Positions 1-7,135 are shown, counted from the stretch's first letter. The stretch is 13,347 nt of DNA from Clostridia bacterium (GCA_009929975.1 RZZF01000014.1:1-13347); one strand, 5' to 3'. The notes: generated by a model not told the origin, from the sequence alone. Translations and numbers: made by a program.

Positions 1-1
1 T

Positions 2-205
2 ATTAAAAAAGCAGTAGAAAATAGTGCCTATAAAGAAATGAATGATAAGAAGTTAGACCATTTAAAAGAACCTCTAACACTAAAACAAATATTAAAAACA
101 CTAACCGGAATCAGAAATGAATTAAACCATTACGGATATTCTCGCAAAGAACACCCCATCCCTTTTTTTCAGGATCTGTTTAAATTCAGCTATATATGCC
201 GGTAA
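2..205 (+). CDS. C-terminal fragment of a HEPN-type protein, possibly CRISPR-associated (5' partial)
   Basis: The reading frame is open from the left edge to a TAA at 203-205, but only about 2-150 looks like genuine coding sequence. That part is 28% GC, rich in Lys, Asn and Leu, and contains the segment LTGIRNELNHYGYSRKEHP. The R-N-E-L-N-H there fits the R-x4-6-H catalytic motif of HEPN ribonucleases. The form 'IRNx(3)Hx(G)' followed by a short basic tail resembles the C-termini of type III CRISPR accessory proteins of the Csx1/Csx2/TM1812 kind, which are RNases activated by cyclic oligoadenylate. The visible part is too short (about 50 residues) to settle the family; another HEPN protein, for example from a toxin-antitoxin pair, is possible. 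The last 15 or so codons lie beyond the apparent composition junction and are probably not native. No other CRISPR gene or array is present in the window. Confidence 0.4.
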   Translation: MKKAVENSAYKEMNDKKLDHLKEPLTLKQILKTLTGIRNELNHYGYSRKEHPIPFFQDLFKFSYICR

Positions 206-1513
206 ATCTTCAACATTTACAGCCGTATCTTCGATAACCGTTACACTACGCGTATCCCCGGGGATATTGGACAGAAGCCCCAGCCCTGCTTTTCTTAAAT
301 CCCAGACCCTGTCTGTCATTTCATTATAAAGTACCGGAAAAGCATAACCATAACCGGCATCACGCATTTCCTTCTGCCATTCCAGCAGCTGGCGCAGCCA
401 AGCGAGTTTTGACTCCTCAGTCTGATCATCCTTGCCGCGACTCTTGTCGCCCTCTTTGTATTTCCAGTGTGCCGCGATGCCGTATTCAGCGGTCCGGTGC
501 ATGTCATATGTCCGGATCTGGACTTCAAAAGGAATACCTTTCGGTCCGATCACGGTCGAATGCAGCGACTGATACATGTTCGGCTTGGGCATGGCGATGT
601 AGTCTTTGAACCGGCCGGGCATCGGCTTATACAGTTCATGAACAAGCCCGAGTACCGCATAGCAGTCGGCAACGCTGCTGACGATGATCCGGGTTGCGAA
701 AAGATCATAGATCTGGTCCAGATCCTTGCCCTGGCTTTTCATTTTGCGGTAGATGCTGTAAAAATGCTTCGGCCGGCCTTCTATCTCAGGCTCAATGCCC
801 ATTTCACGGATCTTGCTCTGAATCTGCGCGACGATTTCTTCCAGATAATGTTCACGTTCCGAACGTTTCTGAGAGATTGAGCCGACCAGTTCATAATAAG
901 CATCCTGGTCGATATAGCGAAGACAGAGGTCTTCCAGTTCCCATTTGATTTTATAAATACCGAGACGATGGGCCAGCGGTGCGTAGATATCGAGTGTTTC
1001 CCGCGCTTTCTCCATCTGCTTTTCCGGTGTCTGATGCCGCATGGTGCGCATATTGTGCAGGCGGTCGGCCAGTTTGATCATGACAACGCGGATATCTTTG
1101 GCCATCGCCAGAAACATCTTGCGGAAATTTTCCGCCTGGATTTCTTCTTTCGATGAATAGGGAATCCGGCCGAGTTTGGTCACGCCATCAACCAGATTGG
1201 CAACTTCCTCGCCGAAGTGTTCTCTGACCTCTTCCAAAGTCCGGTCAGTATCTTCAACGGTATCATGCAGCAGCGCGGCGATCAGAGTGTCCGCGTCGAC
1301 TTCCAGCTCTGTGAGGATTTCCGCGACAGCAAGAGGATGAATAATATAAGGTTCACCGGTTTTGCGGCGCTGAGACTCATGCGCGGCCAGGGCATAATCA
1401 AAAGCCGCTTCAATCCGCTCGCAGCCCGATTCGCCGGCATAGGCGCGGTATCGCTCGAGTATGACCGCCAGATCAGAACGGCGGACCTGATGATCGGTGC
1501 GCGGCTGAGTCAT
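122..1513 (-). CDS. relA: Bifunctional (p)ppGpp synthetase/hydrolase Rel, N-terminal catalytic half; 3' end replaced by foreign sequence
   Basis: Rel makes (p)ppGpp from ATP and GTP/GDP and hydrolyses it, setting the stringent response in the cytoplasm. Numbering here is from the upstream GTG at 1522. The HD hydrolase domain covers residues about 40-200, with R53, H62, H86-D87, E90-D91, D153 and N157 at the positions expected of an active Rel hydrolase. The synthetase domain covers about 240-345, with R250/K252, D273, the RFKD motif (304-307) of bifunctional enzymes, Y317 and E333. Full-length Rel is about 730 residues. After residue about 389 (base about 355) the TGS, helical, zinc-finger and ACT domains are missing, and the reading frame continues through the FAD-oxidase fragment to a TAA at 122-124. 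True Rel sequence is therefore about 356-1513. I prefer ATG 1513, one base after the recJ stop, because AAGGG at 1525-1529 lies 11 nt away; GTG 1522 is only 2 nt from it. The gene is probably co-transcribed with recJ. Confidence 0.9.
   Translation of the reverse strand: MTQPRTDHQVRRSDLAVILERYRAYAGESGCERIEAAFDYALAAHESQRRKTGEPYIIHPLAVAEILTELEVDADTLIAALLHDTVEDTDRTLEEVREHFGEEVANLVDGVTKLGRIPYSSKEEIQAENFRKMFLAMAKDIRVVMIKLADRLHNMRTMRHQTPEKQMEKARETLDIYAPLAHRLGIYKIKWELEDLCLRYIDQDAYYELVGSISQKRSEREHYLEEIVAQIQSKIREMGIEPEIEGRPKHFYSIYRKMKSQGKDLDQIYDLFATRIIVSSVADCYAVLGLVHELYKPMPGRFKDYIAMPKPNMYQSLHSTVIGPKGIPFEVQIRTYDMHRTAEYGIAAHWKYKEGDKSRGKDDQTEESKLAWLRQLLEWQKEMRDAGYGYAFPVLYNEMTDRVWDLRKAGLGLLSNIPGDTRSVTVIEDTAVNVEDLPAYIAEFKQILKKRDGVFFARISVMV
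146..358 (-). pseudogene. Internal fragment of a FAD-linked oxidase (glycolate/D-lactate dehydrogenase type), misjoined
   Basis: This segment encodes about 67 residues on the minus strand, including GYAFPVLYNE, VWDLRKAGLGLL, NIPGD, VTVIEDTAVNVEDLPAYI and EFKQILKK. The series 'W-x-LRKAGLGLL-x(3)-PGD ... IEDTAV ... LP-x-Y-I-x-EF' is typical of the FAD-binding oxidase family (COG0277) that oxidises glycolate or D-lactate, and the wording here is closest to Bacteroidota-type proteins fused to an Fe-S domain. The expected continuation 'YYAHAGxGELHLRP' is absent: the frame enters the AT-rich segment below about 155 and stops at 122-124. GC is about 43%, unlike either side. It has neither a start nor an end of its own and is fused in frame to the Rel N-terminal part. 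I read it as a foreign piece joined to the contig end; it is not a functional gene here. Confidence 0.72.
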
Positions 1514-1514
1514 A

Positions 1515-3596
1515 TCACTCACTTCCCTTCAGCTGCAGTCTGAGATATGAGGGTGAGGATTCCAGTTTAACGCGGTTGGCGACCTCGCACAAGCATATTC
1601 TGACCCGATCGCTGTCGATGCGTTCCAGCTGCAACAGACCGGCTTCAGCAAAGACATGCAGGATCCTGGCCAAACGGAACATATTGAGATTGAGGCGGTA
1701 GCTGCGGGCGATCCGCAAGGCCAGCACAGACTGATCGACCAGAATCGGCTGATATGCGAACTGGGCGCTCAGATACTGATAGACGGCCTTATACTCAACC
1801 TGATCGGGGATCAAGTCTGTTACCGGAATCTGGTGATATCGGCTGGTTTGCACCAGATCGTCTGTCTGCTCATAGGTTGACTCGATTTCCCAGGGGCGAT
1901 CATCGATCAGGCGGCCTGTCTGGCTCAGCCGGATATCACGAATATTCAGCTGGAGCGACTGACGGCCCTGCCATACGTTGATTTCAAGATGGTACAGAAC
2001 ATCAACCCGGTCTGACACTCTCAGCCAGTCGTCGGCATCGCCCAACCCGAAGCCAATCGCGGAGAAATGGTGATGGCCGGACAGATCCGACAGGCTCAGC
2101 CGCAGATGGCGCCCGTTCCCGGCAGGCTGGACGCGGTCAAGAACCAGTTCACGAGTCATCATGACAGGCTGTTCATTCCCTTCACCGAAAGGAGCGAGTG
2201 GTTTCAGCTGTTCGGCCAGCGCTTCGGTCATTTCAGCGGGGCTGAGCAGAACATCTGCGGTCATGATCGGTCTGGCCTGTTCCGCAGGAAGCAGCTCTGA
2301 CGCGGCTTCACTCAGCACCTGATAAAATGCCGGAAGATCAGCACAGGCCAGACGAAGGCCGGCGGCTTTGCGATGACCGCCGTATTGAGACAGATATCGG
2401 TCAGACCGCTTCAATGCCGCGAGAAGATCAAACCGTCCCCAGCTGCGGCCTGATCCCTGATAGTCATCGCCGTCTCTGGACAGAACAATCACCGGACGGG
2501 CGTATTTTTCTGACAGTCTGGCCGCGACAATTCCCAGAACTCCTTGATGCCAATCATCGCCTGATGCGATCAGAACCGGTCGGGTCATCCATTGAGGATC
2601 CGCTTCGATCATTGAGACCGCTGCTTCAACCAACTCGCCTTCAACTTTCTGACGCTGTGTATTCAACTCATTCAAAGCGACCGCCAGCTGTTCAGATTCG
2701 CGCGGATCAGAGCTGAGCAGCAGGGACAGGGCAAGATCCGCCCGGCCAAGCCGGCCGGCCGCGTTCATTCGCGGCGCCAACACATAACCGAGGGTCTGTC
2801 CGCTGATTTCCCGCTGCTTCAGGTTAACAACACGCAGCAGTGCGTCCAGGCCACAGGATGGCTGCGTGTTCAGGGCTGACAGCCCCATCCGAACCAGGAT
2901 CCGGTTTTCATCGAGAAGCGGAACCACATCCGCGACAGTCCCGAGCGCGACCAGATCGAGATGAGACTGCCACAGCGGAGATTCCTGCTCAAACTGGCAG
3001 AAAGCCTGCGCCAGCTTACAGGCGACTCCGACACCGGCCAGACCTTCAAATGGATAATCACTGTCTTCGCGATGTGGATTGATGACGGCGAGCGTATCGG
3101 GCAGAACCTCCGGACAGGCGTGGTGATCCGTGACAATCACATCGATGCCCATTTGTCGAATCTGGCTGATTTCATTTCGATTGCTGATGCCGCAGTCTAC
3201 GGTTACCATCAGACTGCAGCCGGACTCGCGCGCGAAGTCAAGGCTGGATGGGGACAAACCATATCCATCTGTCATGCGGTCAGGGATATAAGTATGAATA
3301 TCCATACCGAGCTGACGCAGCACATTGACGAGCAAGGCCGTCGCGGTCAGACCATCCGCATCATAATCACCGTGAATCAGGACCGGCTCATTCAGGCGCC
3401 GTGCCTGCGAAAGACGTTCCAGGGCCGGCCGCATATCTGGCAGGCGCAGCGGATCATGCAGGTGTGCCAGACCGCCTTGAAGAAAGCGCTCTTTGTCATC
3501 AGGGCGGTGAATGCCACGGATGGCAAGGATCCGTTCCAACACGGATCCTTCCTGCGGATCTGCTTGATTCAGCTGCCATTCTTTGCGTACCAGCAT
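1515..3596 (-). CDS. recJ: Single-stranded-DNA-specific 5'-3' exonuclease RecJ
   Basis: RecJ degrades single-stranded DNA 5'-3' in recombination, mismatch and base-excision repair. The 693-residue protein carries the DHH phosphoesterase motifs in order: HGDYDADG (75-82), TVDCGIS (132-138), VTDHHA (155-160) and ALGTVADVVPL (217-227), then RMNAAGRLG (276-284). The DHHA1 part has GDDWHQGVLGIVAARL (346-361), SGRSWGRFDL (382-391) and QYGGHRKAAGL (404-414). An OB-fold region begins near LAPFGEGNEQPVM (467-479). Residues about 560-693 form the additional C-terminal domain seen in Firmicutes RecJ, ending in a helix-turn-helix-like 'RLARILHVFAEAGLL'. All metal-binding Asp/His residues are present, so it should be active. 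The ATG at 3594-3596 gives the usual N-terminus; a GAAAGG lies about 13 nt upstream, rather far. In Bacillus and many clostridia apt lies between recJ and rel; here it is absent and rel follows directly. Confidence 0.96.
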   Translation of the reverse strand: MLVRKEWQLNQADPQEGSVLERILAIRGIHRPDDKERFLQGGLAHLHDPLRLPDMRPALERLSQARRLNEPVLIHGDYDADGLTATALLVNVLRQLGMDIHTYIPDRMTDGYGLSPSSLDFARESGCSLMVTVDCGISNRNEISQIRQMGIDVIVTDHHACPEVLPDTLAVINPHREDSDYPFEGLAGVGVACKLAQAFCQFEQESPLWQSHLDLVALGTVADVVPLLDENRILVRMGLSALNTQPSCGLDALLRVVNLKQREISGQTLGYVLAPRMNAAGRLGRADLALSLLLSSDPRESEQLAVALNELNTQRQKVEGELVEAAVSMIEADPQWMTRPVLIASGDDWHQGVLGIVAARLSEKYARPVIVLSRDGDDYQGSGRSWGRFDLLAALKRSDRYLSQYGGHRKAAGLRLACADLPAFYQVLSEAASELLPAEQARPIMTADVLLSPAEMTEALAEQLKPLAPFGEGNEQPVMMTRELVLDRVQPAGNGRHLRLSLSDLSGHHHFSAIGFGLGDADDWLRVSDRVDVLYHLEINVWQGRQSLQLNIRDIRLSQTGRLIDDRPWEIESTYEQTDDLVQTSRYHQIPVTDLIPDQVEYKAVYQYLSAQFAYQPILVDQSVLALRIARSYRLNLNMFRLARILHVFAEAGLLQLERIDSDRVRICLCEVANRVKLESSPSYLRLQLKGSE
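1525..1529 (-). promoter_or_regulatory. Shine-Dalgarno site deciding the rel start
   Basis: On the minus strand the sequence reads GAAGGGAAGTGAGTGATATG. AAGGG is 2 nt before the in-frame GTG at 1522 and 11 nt before ATG at 1513. The GTG spacing is too short for initiation, so ATG 1513 is favoured. The TGA stop of recJ (1515-1517) lies between the site and that ATG, which suits translational coupling. Confidence 0.5.
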
Positions 3597-3659
3597 GAAT
3601 AAGTACCGGCCTTTCAGTGATGCAATAAGAGCCCGATATCTGCTTAAGACATCGAGCCC

Positions 3660-3692
3660 CTATTCTTCATTAAACAAGGTGCAGCATCTCAT
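3660..3692 (-). CDS. Possible 10-codon leader or small peptide between rpsU and recJ
   Basis: The 180-base gap between rpsU and recJ contains ATG at 3690-3692, preceded at 8 nt by TAAGGAG (3701-3707). This is a better ribosome site than that of recJ itself. The frame encodes MRCCTLFNEE and ends in TAG at 3660-3662, leaving 63 bases to the recJ ATG. The Shine-Dalgarno sequence sits in the loop and right arm of a small hairpin, CACTC-GTAAG-GAGTG (3699-3713), which could partly hide it. I do not recognise the peptide. It could be a leader that couples ribosome traffic to recJ, a true small protein, or chance. Confidence 0.3.
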   Translation of the reverse strand: MRCCTLFNEE

Positions 3693-3741
3693 GATCTTCA
3701 CTCCTTACGAGTGGTCAACCGGAGCTGCTGCTTGAGCTTTG

Positions 3742-3758
3742 GACCGCATCAGGCGGTC
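3742..3758 (-). other. Small hairpin downstream of rpsU
   Basis: The minus strand reads GACCGC-CTGAT-GCGGTC, a perfect 6-bp stem with a 5-nt loop, 18 nt past the rpsU stop codon. No T-run follows (the next bases are CAAAGCTC), so it does not look like an intrinsic terminator. It might pause transcription or protect the 3' end of a short rpsU message. Confidence 0.35.
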
Positions 3759-3776
3759 TGTCAAACCCATGACAAA

Positions 3777-3950
3777 TCAGCGTTTTCTCTTTCTGGCTGC
3801 CTCGGATTTCTTCTTGCGCTTAACACTGGGTTTTTCATAGTGTTCGCGCTTCCGAACTTCCGCAAGAACGCCGGACCTTGCGCATGAACGTTTAAAACGT
3901 CTCAGCGCACTGTCAAGGGACTCGTTTTCTTTTACTCTGACTTCTGACAT
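3777..3950 (-). CDS. rpsU: 30S ribosomal protein S21
   Basis: S21 is a small basic protein of the 30S subunit platform that helps mRNA engagement during initiation. The 57-residue sequence begins [21 protein letters not shown] and has the family core (R-x-C near residue 22, then [18 protein letters not shown]) and a Lys/Arg-rich tail that contacts 16S rRNA. Its length is normal for Firmicutes. The frame stays open upstream to another ATG at 4010, but the added hydrophobic 20 residues are not part of S21, and GGGGAGGG (3957-3964) sits 6 nt before ATG 3950, which fixes the start. It has its own strong promoter at 4021-4050 and is followed on the same strand by recJ after 180 bases. Confidence 0.96.
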   Translation of the reverse strand: MSEVRVKENESLDSALRRFKRSCARSGVLAEVRKREHYEKPSVKRKKKSEAARKRKR

Positions 3951-3956
3951 CTGCTT

Positions 3957-3964
3957 CCCTCCCC
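3957..3964 (-). promoter_or_regulatory. Strong Shine-Dalgarno site fixing the rpsU start
   Basis: GGGGAGGG on the minus strand lies 6 nt before ATG 3950. It rules against the longer reading from ATG 4010. Confidence 0.75.
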
Positions 3965-4020
3965 TCACGGCGATAACTAATAAGGCAAGTCTCAGTAAGA
4001 TACAGGCCATATCATGACAT

Positions 4021-4050
4021 ATTATACCTGCAAACGACGGCTTCCGTCAA
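4021..4050 (-). promoter_or_regulatory. Sigma-A type promoter for rpsU
   Basis: On the minus strand TTGACG (4045-4050) and TATAAT (4021-4026) are separated by 18 nt. The -10 is perfect and the -35 matches 5 of 6 consensus bases. The inferred transcription start near 4014 gives a leader of about 60 nt before rpsU. The inverted repeat GACGG-CTT-CCGTC (4036-4048) overlaps the -35 and could serve as an operator, which is an inference only. Confidence 0.75.
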
Positions 4051-4079
4051 CCGGCAATTCTCCATCAGGAGACCCGGTT
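4049..4079. repeat. Imperfect inverted repeat upstream of the rpsU promoter
   Basis: AACCGG (4049-4054) pairs with CCGGTT (4074-4079), and inside it TCTCC (4059-4063) pairs with GGAGA (4068-4072) around a 4-nt loop. No T-run follows in either direction. It lies in the gap after the HIT gene and touches the rpsU -35. It may be a weak attenuating hairpin for read-through from alaS/HIT or a protein-binding palindrome. Confidence 0.35.
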
Positions 4080-4097
4080 CCTGCAGCCGGATTCCTT

Positions 4098-4448
4098 CTA
4101 CAGGAGTTTCTCATCCATTTTTCTGCCGGCCAGCAGATGAAAGTGGACATGGGGAATCGTCTGTCCACCGTTCACACCACAATTATTGATCAGGCGAAAC
4201 CCGTCATCTGAGACACCAAGCTGGCGCGCGATCGCGGTCACAGCTGACAAAACCGCGCCGGCCAGAAGACCACTTGTATCTGATATCATCATGTCGGGCA
4301 GATCACGGAAATGCCGGCGTGGAACCACCAGCACATGAACGGGAGCGGCCGGATGAATATCATAAAACGCGATGACATGCTCATCTTCATAGATTTTCTC
4401 AGAGGGTATGTCGCCATTGATTATTTTACAGAACAGACAATCATCCAT
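4098..4448 (-). CDS. HIT-family nucleotide-binding protein (HinT-like)
   Basis: HinT-type proteins hydrolyse AMP joined to amines or acyl groups, including adenylates released by aminoacyl-tRNA synthetases. The 116-residue protein has the N-terminal CLFCKIINGDIPSEKIYED block (4-22), the HPAAPVHVLVVPRRH strand region (32-46), and the catalytic histidine triad HVHFHLLAG (H100, H102, H104; H104 is the expected nucleophile) close to the C-terminus. C4 and C7 could bind zinc with later histidines, as in some HinT proteins. The start at ATG 4446-4448 is supported by AAAGGAGGT (4454-4462) 5 nt upstream. It lies 26 nt after alaS and is probably co-transcribed with it, which fits removal of alanyl-adenylate, though this role is inferred from position. 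Length and motifs are normal. Confidence 0.93.
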   Translation of the reverse strand: MDDCLFCKIINGDIPSEKIYEDEHVIAFYDIHPAAPVHVLVVPRRHFRDLPDMMISDTSGLLAGAVLSAVTAIARQLGVSDDGFRLINNCGVNGGQTIPHVHFHLLAGRKMDEKLL

Positions 4449-4474
4449 GATGGACCTCCTTTATCCGCCAGGCC

Positions 4475-7135
4475 TCAAAGCCTCAGCTGCTGTTTTATCA
4501 GTTCAGCGGCCGCTGCCAGTGCCTTAGGAATGTTCTCCGGCTGCCTGCCGCCGGCCTGGGCCATATCGGGTCGGCCACCGCCTCCGCCACCGGTGATTTT
4601 CGCGACTTCCCGCACCAGATTTCCGGCATGGAATCCGCTGTTGACCGCTTCGCGGCTGGCCATGGCGGCCCAGGCTGCCTTATCTTCGGAGCGGGACGCG
4701 AGAACCACAATAGACGGCGCGGACTTGTCACGGATCCGCTCACAGGCTTCCCGCAGCTGTTGGGCATCTGCCCCGGGCAGTTCAGCGATGGTCACTTTGA
4801 AATCACCCAGAGTCTGGGCCTGGCTGACCAGTTGGTCAGCGATGGCGCCGATCTGCTGTTTTTGTTCCTGTTCCAGCGCCCGGTTCAACTGACGATTTTC
4901 CGCCAGCAGATGTTCCAGCCGGGCTGGAATTTCCTCTTCAGTTGTTTTGAGAAGATCCGCGGCCTGCTGCATCCGAAGCCCGCGCTGCCTTTGCAGCTCC
5001 CAGGCCGCACGGCCTGTCAGCGCTTCGATCCTGCGCACACCGGCCGCTATACCGTTTTCCGCGGTGATCTGAAACAGGCAGGCTTCCGATGAACAGGTCA
5101 AATGTGTTCCGCCACATAATTCCCGGCTGAACGCTCCGACACTGACCACCCTGACCTGATCACCGTACTTCTCATCAAACAGCGCTGTCGCGCCATCGGT
5201 CTTTGCTTCATCAAGGCTCATGATCCGGGTCTCAACCGGCTGGCTGTCGAGAATGACATGATTGACAATCGCCTCAATTTGCAATACCTCATCGTCTGTC
5301 AGCGGCTGGAAATGGGTAAAATCAAAGCGCAGACGCTCCGGACTGACCGAAGATCCGGCCTGGCCGACATGGTCACCCAGCACCTGGCGTAAAGCCTTAT
5401 GCAGGATATGCGTTGCCGTATGGTTGCGGGCGGTTGCCAGGCGGCGTTCGCGGTCAACCCGCAGATCGATCGTCTCACCGATTGACAGATGGCCACTGAT
5501 CATCCGGGCGATATGGAGAATCTGCCCTTCCGGAGTTTTCTGCGTGTCCGTCACCTGCAGCACCGCGTCAGCAGCGGATATCAGTCCCTGATCTCCGGTC
5601 TGGCCGCCCGCTTCCGCATAAAACGGACTGCGGTCGGTCAGAATCTGTATGCTCTCTCCGGCGTTGACAGAATCAACGACTTCCAGCTGACCGTTCTCAT
5701 CCGCACGGAGCAGCGCCAGAACCATGGCCTCAGTCTCGAGGGTGTCATAGCCGACGAATTCCGTTGCGGCAATTTGCTCAAGGCCATCCGGCAGCTGTCG
5801 CTGATGCCAGGCTGACCCGTTCTTATCCTTCATCGCCTGGCGGGCTTTTTCTTTCTGTTGGCGCATCGCGTCCTGAAAGCCCTGCTCATCAATGTCGATC
5901 CCCTGTTCAGCCGCGATTTCCCGGGTCAGGTCGAGCGGAAAGCCGAAGGTATCATGCAGTTTGAAAACCGCTTCTCCCGGAAGGGAGGCTGCCTTTTTCT
6001 GCCTTGCATCAGCGATCAGCTGTTCGAGCATCCCCAGTCCCTGCTGGATGGTCTCACTGAAACGCTGTTCCTCGATCTGGATAATTTTCAGGATATAGTC
6101 GCGCCGGCTGCGCAGATCCGGGTAGGCTGATTCAGAGGCCGCGATCACAACATCGGCCGCTCCGTCCAGGAAGGGTCCCTCAATGCCGAGAAGCCGGCCA
6201 TACCGGGCAGCCCGGCGCAGCAGACGGCGCAGGACATAGCCACGGCCTTCATTAGCCGGGATAATGCCGTCGCTGATCATCATCGTCGTACTGCGAACGT
6301 GATCGGTGATGACGCGGACCGCGATATCAGTGCGCGGGTCTTGTCCATATGCCACCTTGGCGATCTGGCAGACCCTGTCGAGAATCGAGCGGATGGTGTC
6401 GACCTCAAACAGTGAGTCAACGCCCTGCATGATCGCGGCGAGACGCTCAAGGCCGGCACCGGTATCGATATTGCGCCGGTCAAGCTGCGTATAACTGCCG
6501 TCTTCCTCCCGGTTGAACTGGGTGAACACCAGATTCCAGAACTCAACAAACCGGTCGCAGTCGCAGCCGACCGCACAAGTCGGACTGCCGCAGCCATGTT
6601 CCGGACCGCGGTCATAATAGATCTCGGAACTCGGCCCGCAGGGGCCGGTTCCATGTTCCCAGAAATTATCGGCCTTGCCGAGACGGACAATACGGTCCGA
6701 CGGCAGTCCGACGGCTTCATGCCAGATCCGCCAGGCTTCGTCATCCTCTTCATAGACAGAGACATACAGTCGATCGGCCGGGATTGCCAGCGTTTCGGTA
6801 CAGAACGACCAGGACCAGGGAATAATTTCTTCTTTGAAGTAGTCGCCGAATGAAAAATTACCGAGCATCTCAAAAAACGTCCCATGTCGTGAGGTCAGAC
6901 CGACCCGCTCGATATCCGGAGTGCGGATACATTTCTGGCAGGTTGTCAACCGGGGCGCGGGCGGCGTCTGCGCGCCGGTAAAGTAAGGTTTGAGCGGGGT
7001 CATGCCGGCATTGATCAGCAGAATGGATGGATCGTTCCGGGGAACCAGCGAAAAACTGGGAAGACGCAGGTGGTCCTTTTCTTCGAAAAAGGAAAGGAAC
7101 CGTTCGCGGATTTCGTTCAGGCCAAGAGGCTGCAT
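4475..7135 (-). CDS. alaS: Alanyl-tRNA synthetase
   Basis: AlaRS charges tRNA-Ala and clears Ser- and Gly-mischarged tRNA. The 886-residue protein has the full domain order. The class II catalytic core (about 1-250) includes the motif 2 region RHGTFFEMLGNFSFGDYFK (83-101) and the motif 3 region NIDTGAGLERLA (222-233). The tRNA-recognition helices follow, with DHVRSTTMMISDG (278-290) and GRGYVLRRLLRRAAR (297-311). The editing domain has HTATH (572-576) and CGGTH (674-678), giving the zinc ligands H572, H576, C674 and H678. A coiled coil (about 735-765) leads to the C-Ala domain with its GGGGGGRPDMAQAGG run (849-863). A Cys-rich insertion HGCGSPTCAVGCDCDR (180-195) is of the kind common in Firmicutes. 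ATG 7135 is the only sensible start; AAGGAG lies 12 nt before it, a slightly long spacing. The gene is complete with no sign of damage. Confidence 0.97.
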   Translation of the reverse strand: MQPLGLNEIRERFLSFFEEKDHLRLPSFSLVPRNDPSILLINAGMTPLKPYFTGAQTPPAPRLTTCQKCIRTPDIERVGLTSRHGTFFEMLGNFSFGDYFKEEIIPWSWSFCTETLAIPADRLYVSVYEEDDEAWRIWHEAVGLPSDRIVRLGKADNFWEHGTGPCGPSSEIYYDRGPEHGCGSPTCAVGCDCDRFVEFWNLVFTQFNREEDGSYTQLDRRNIDTGAGLERLAAIMQGVDSLFEVDTIRSILDRVCQIAKVAYGQDPRTDIAVRVITDHVRSTTMMISDGIIPANEGRGYVLRRLLRRAARYGRLLGIEGPFLDGAADVVIAASESAYPDLRSRRDYILKIIQIEEQRFSETIQQGLGMLEQLIADARQKKAASLPGEAVFKLHDTFGFPLDLTREIAAEQGIDIDEQGFQDAMRQQKEKARQAMKDKNGSAWHQRQLPDGLEQIAATEFVGYDTLETEAMVLALLRADENGQLEVVDSVNAGESIQILTDRSPFYAEAGGQTGDQGLISAADAVLQVTDTQKTPEGQILHIARMISGHLSIGETIDLRVDRERRLATARNHTATHILHKALRQVLGDHVGQAGSSVSPERLRFDFTHFQPLTDDEVLQIEAIVNHVILDSQPVETRIMSLDEAKTDGATALFDEKYGDQVRVVSVGAFSRELCGGTHLTCSSEACLFQITAENGIAAGVRRIEALTGRAAWELQRQRGLRMQQAADLLKTTEEEIPARLEHLLAENRQLNRALEQEQKQQIGAIADQLVSQAQTLGDFKVTIAELPGADAQQLREACERIRDKSAPSIVVLASRSEDKAAWAAMASREAVNSGFHAGNLVREVAKITGGGGGGRPDMAQAGGRQPENIPKALAAAAELIKQQLRL

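Noticed and set aside
122..360. A genuine new domain fused to Rel
   Set aside because: Composition and homology both change at the join, the attached oxidase piece lacks both of its ends, and a second join follows within about 210 bases, all pointing to a misassembled contig end.
467..880. Plus-strand reading frames opposite rel, recJ and alaS (for example 467-880, 2961-3602, 4628-5092)
   Set aside because: They lie antisense to well-recognised genes, lack recognisable motifs and ribosome sites, and are explained by the GC-rich codon pattern of the real genes.
3742..3758. Intrinsic terminator after rpsU
   Set aside because: The stem is only 6 bp and no T-run follows, so it is listed only as a hairpin.
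3951..4010. Longer start for rpsU at ATG 4010, adding 20 residues
   Set aside because: The added residues are hydrophobic and not part of S21, the ATG would lie almost at the inferred transcription start, and GGGGAGGG sits 6 nt before ATG 3950.
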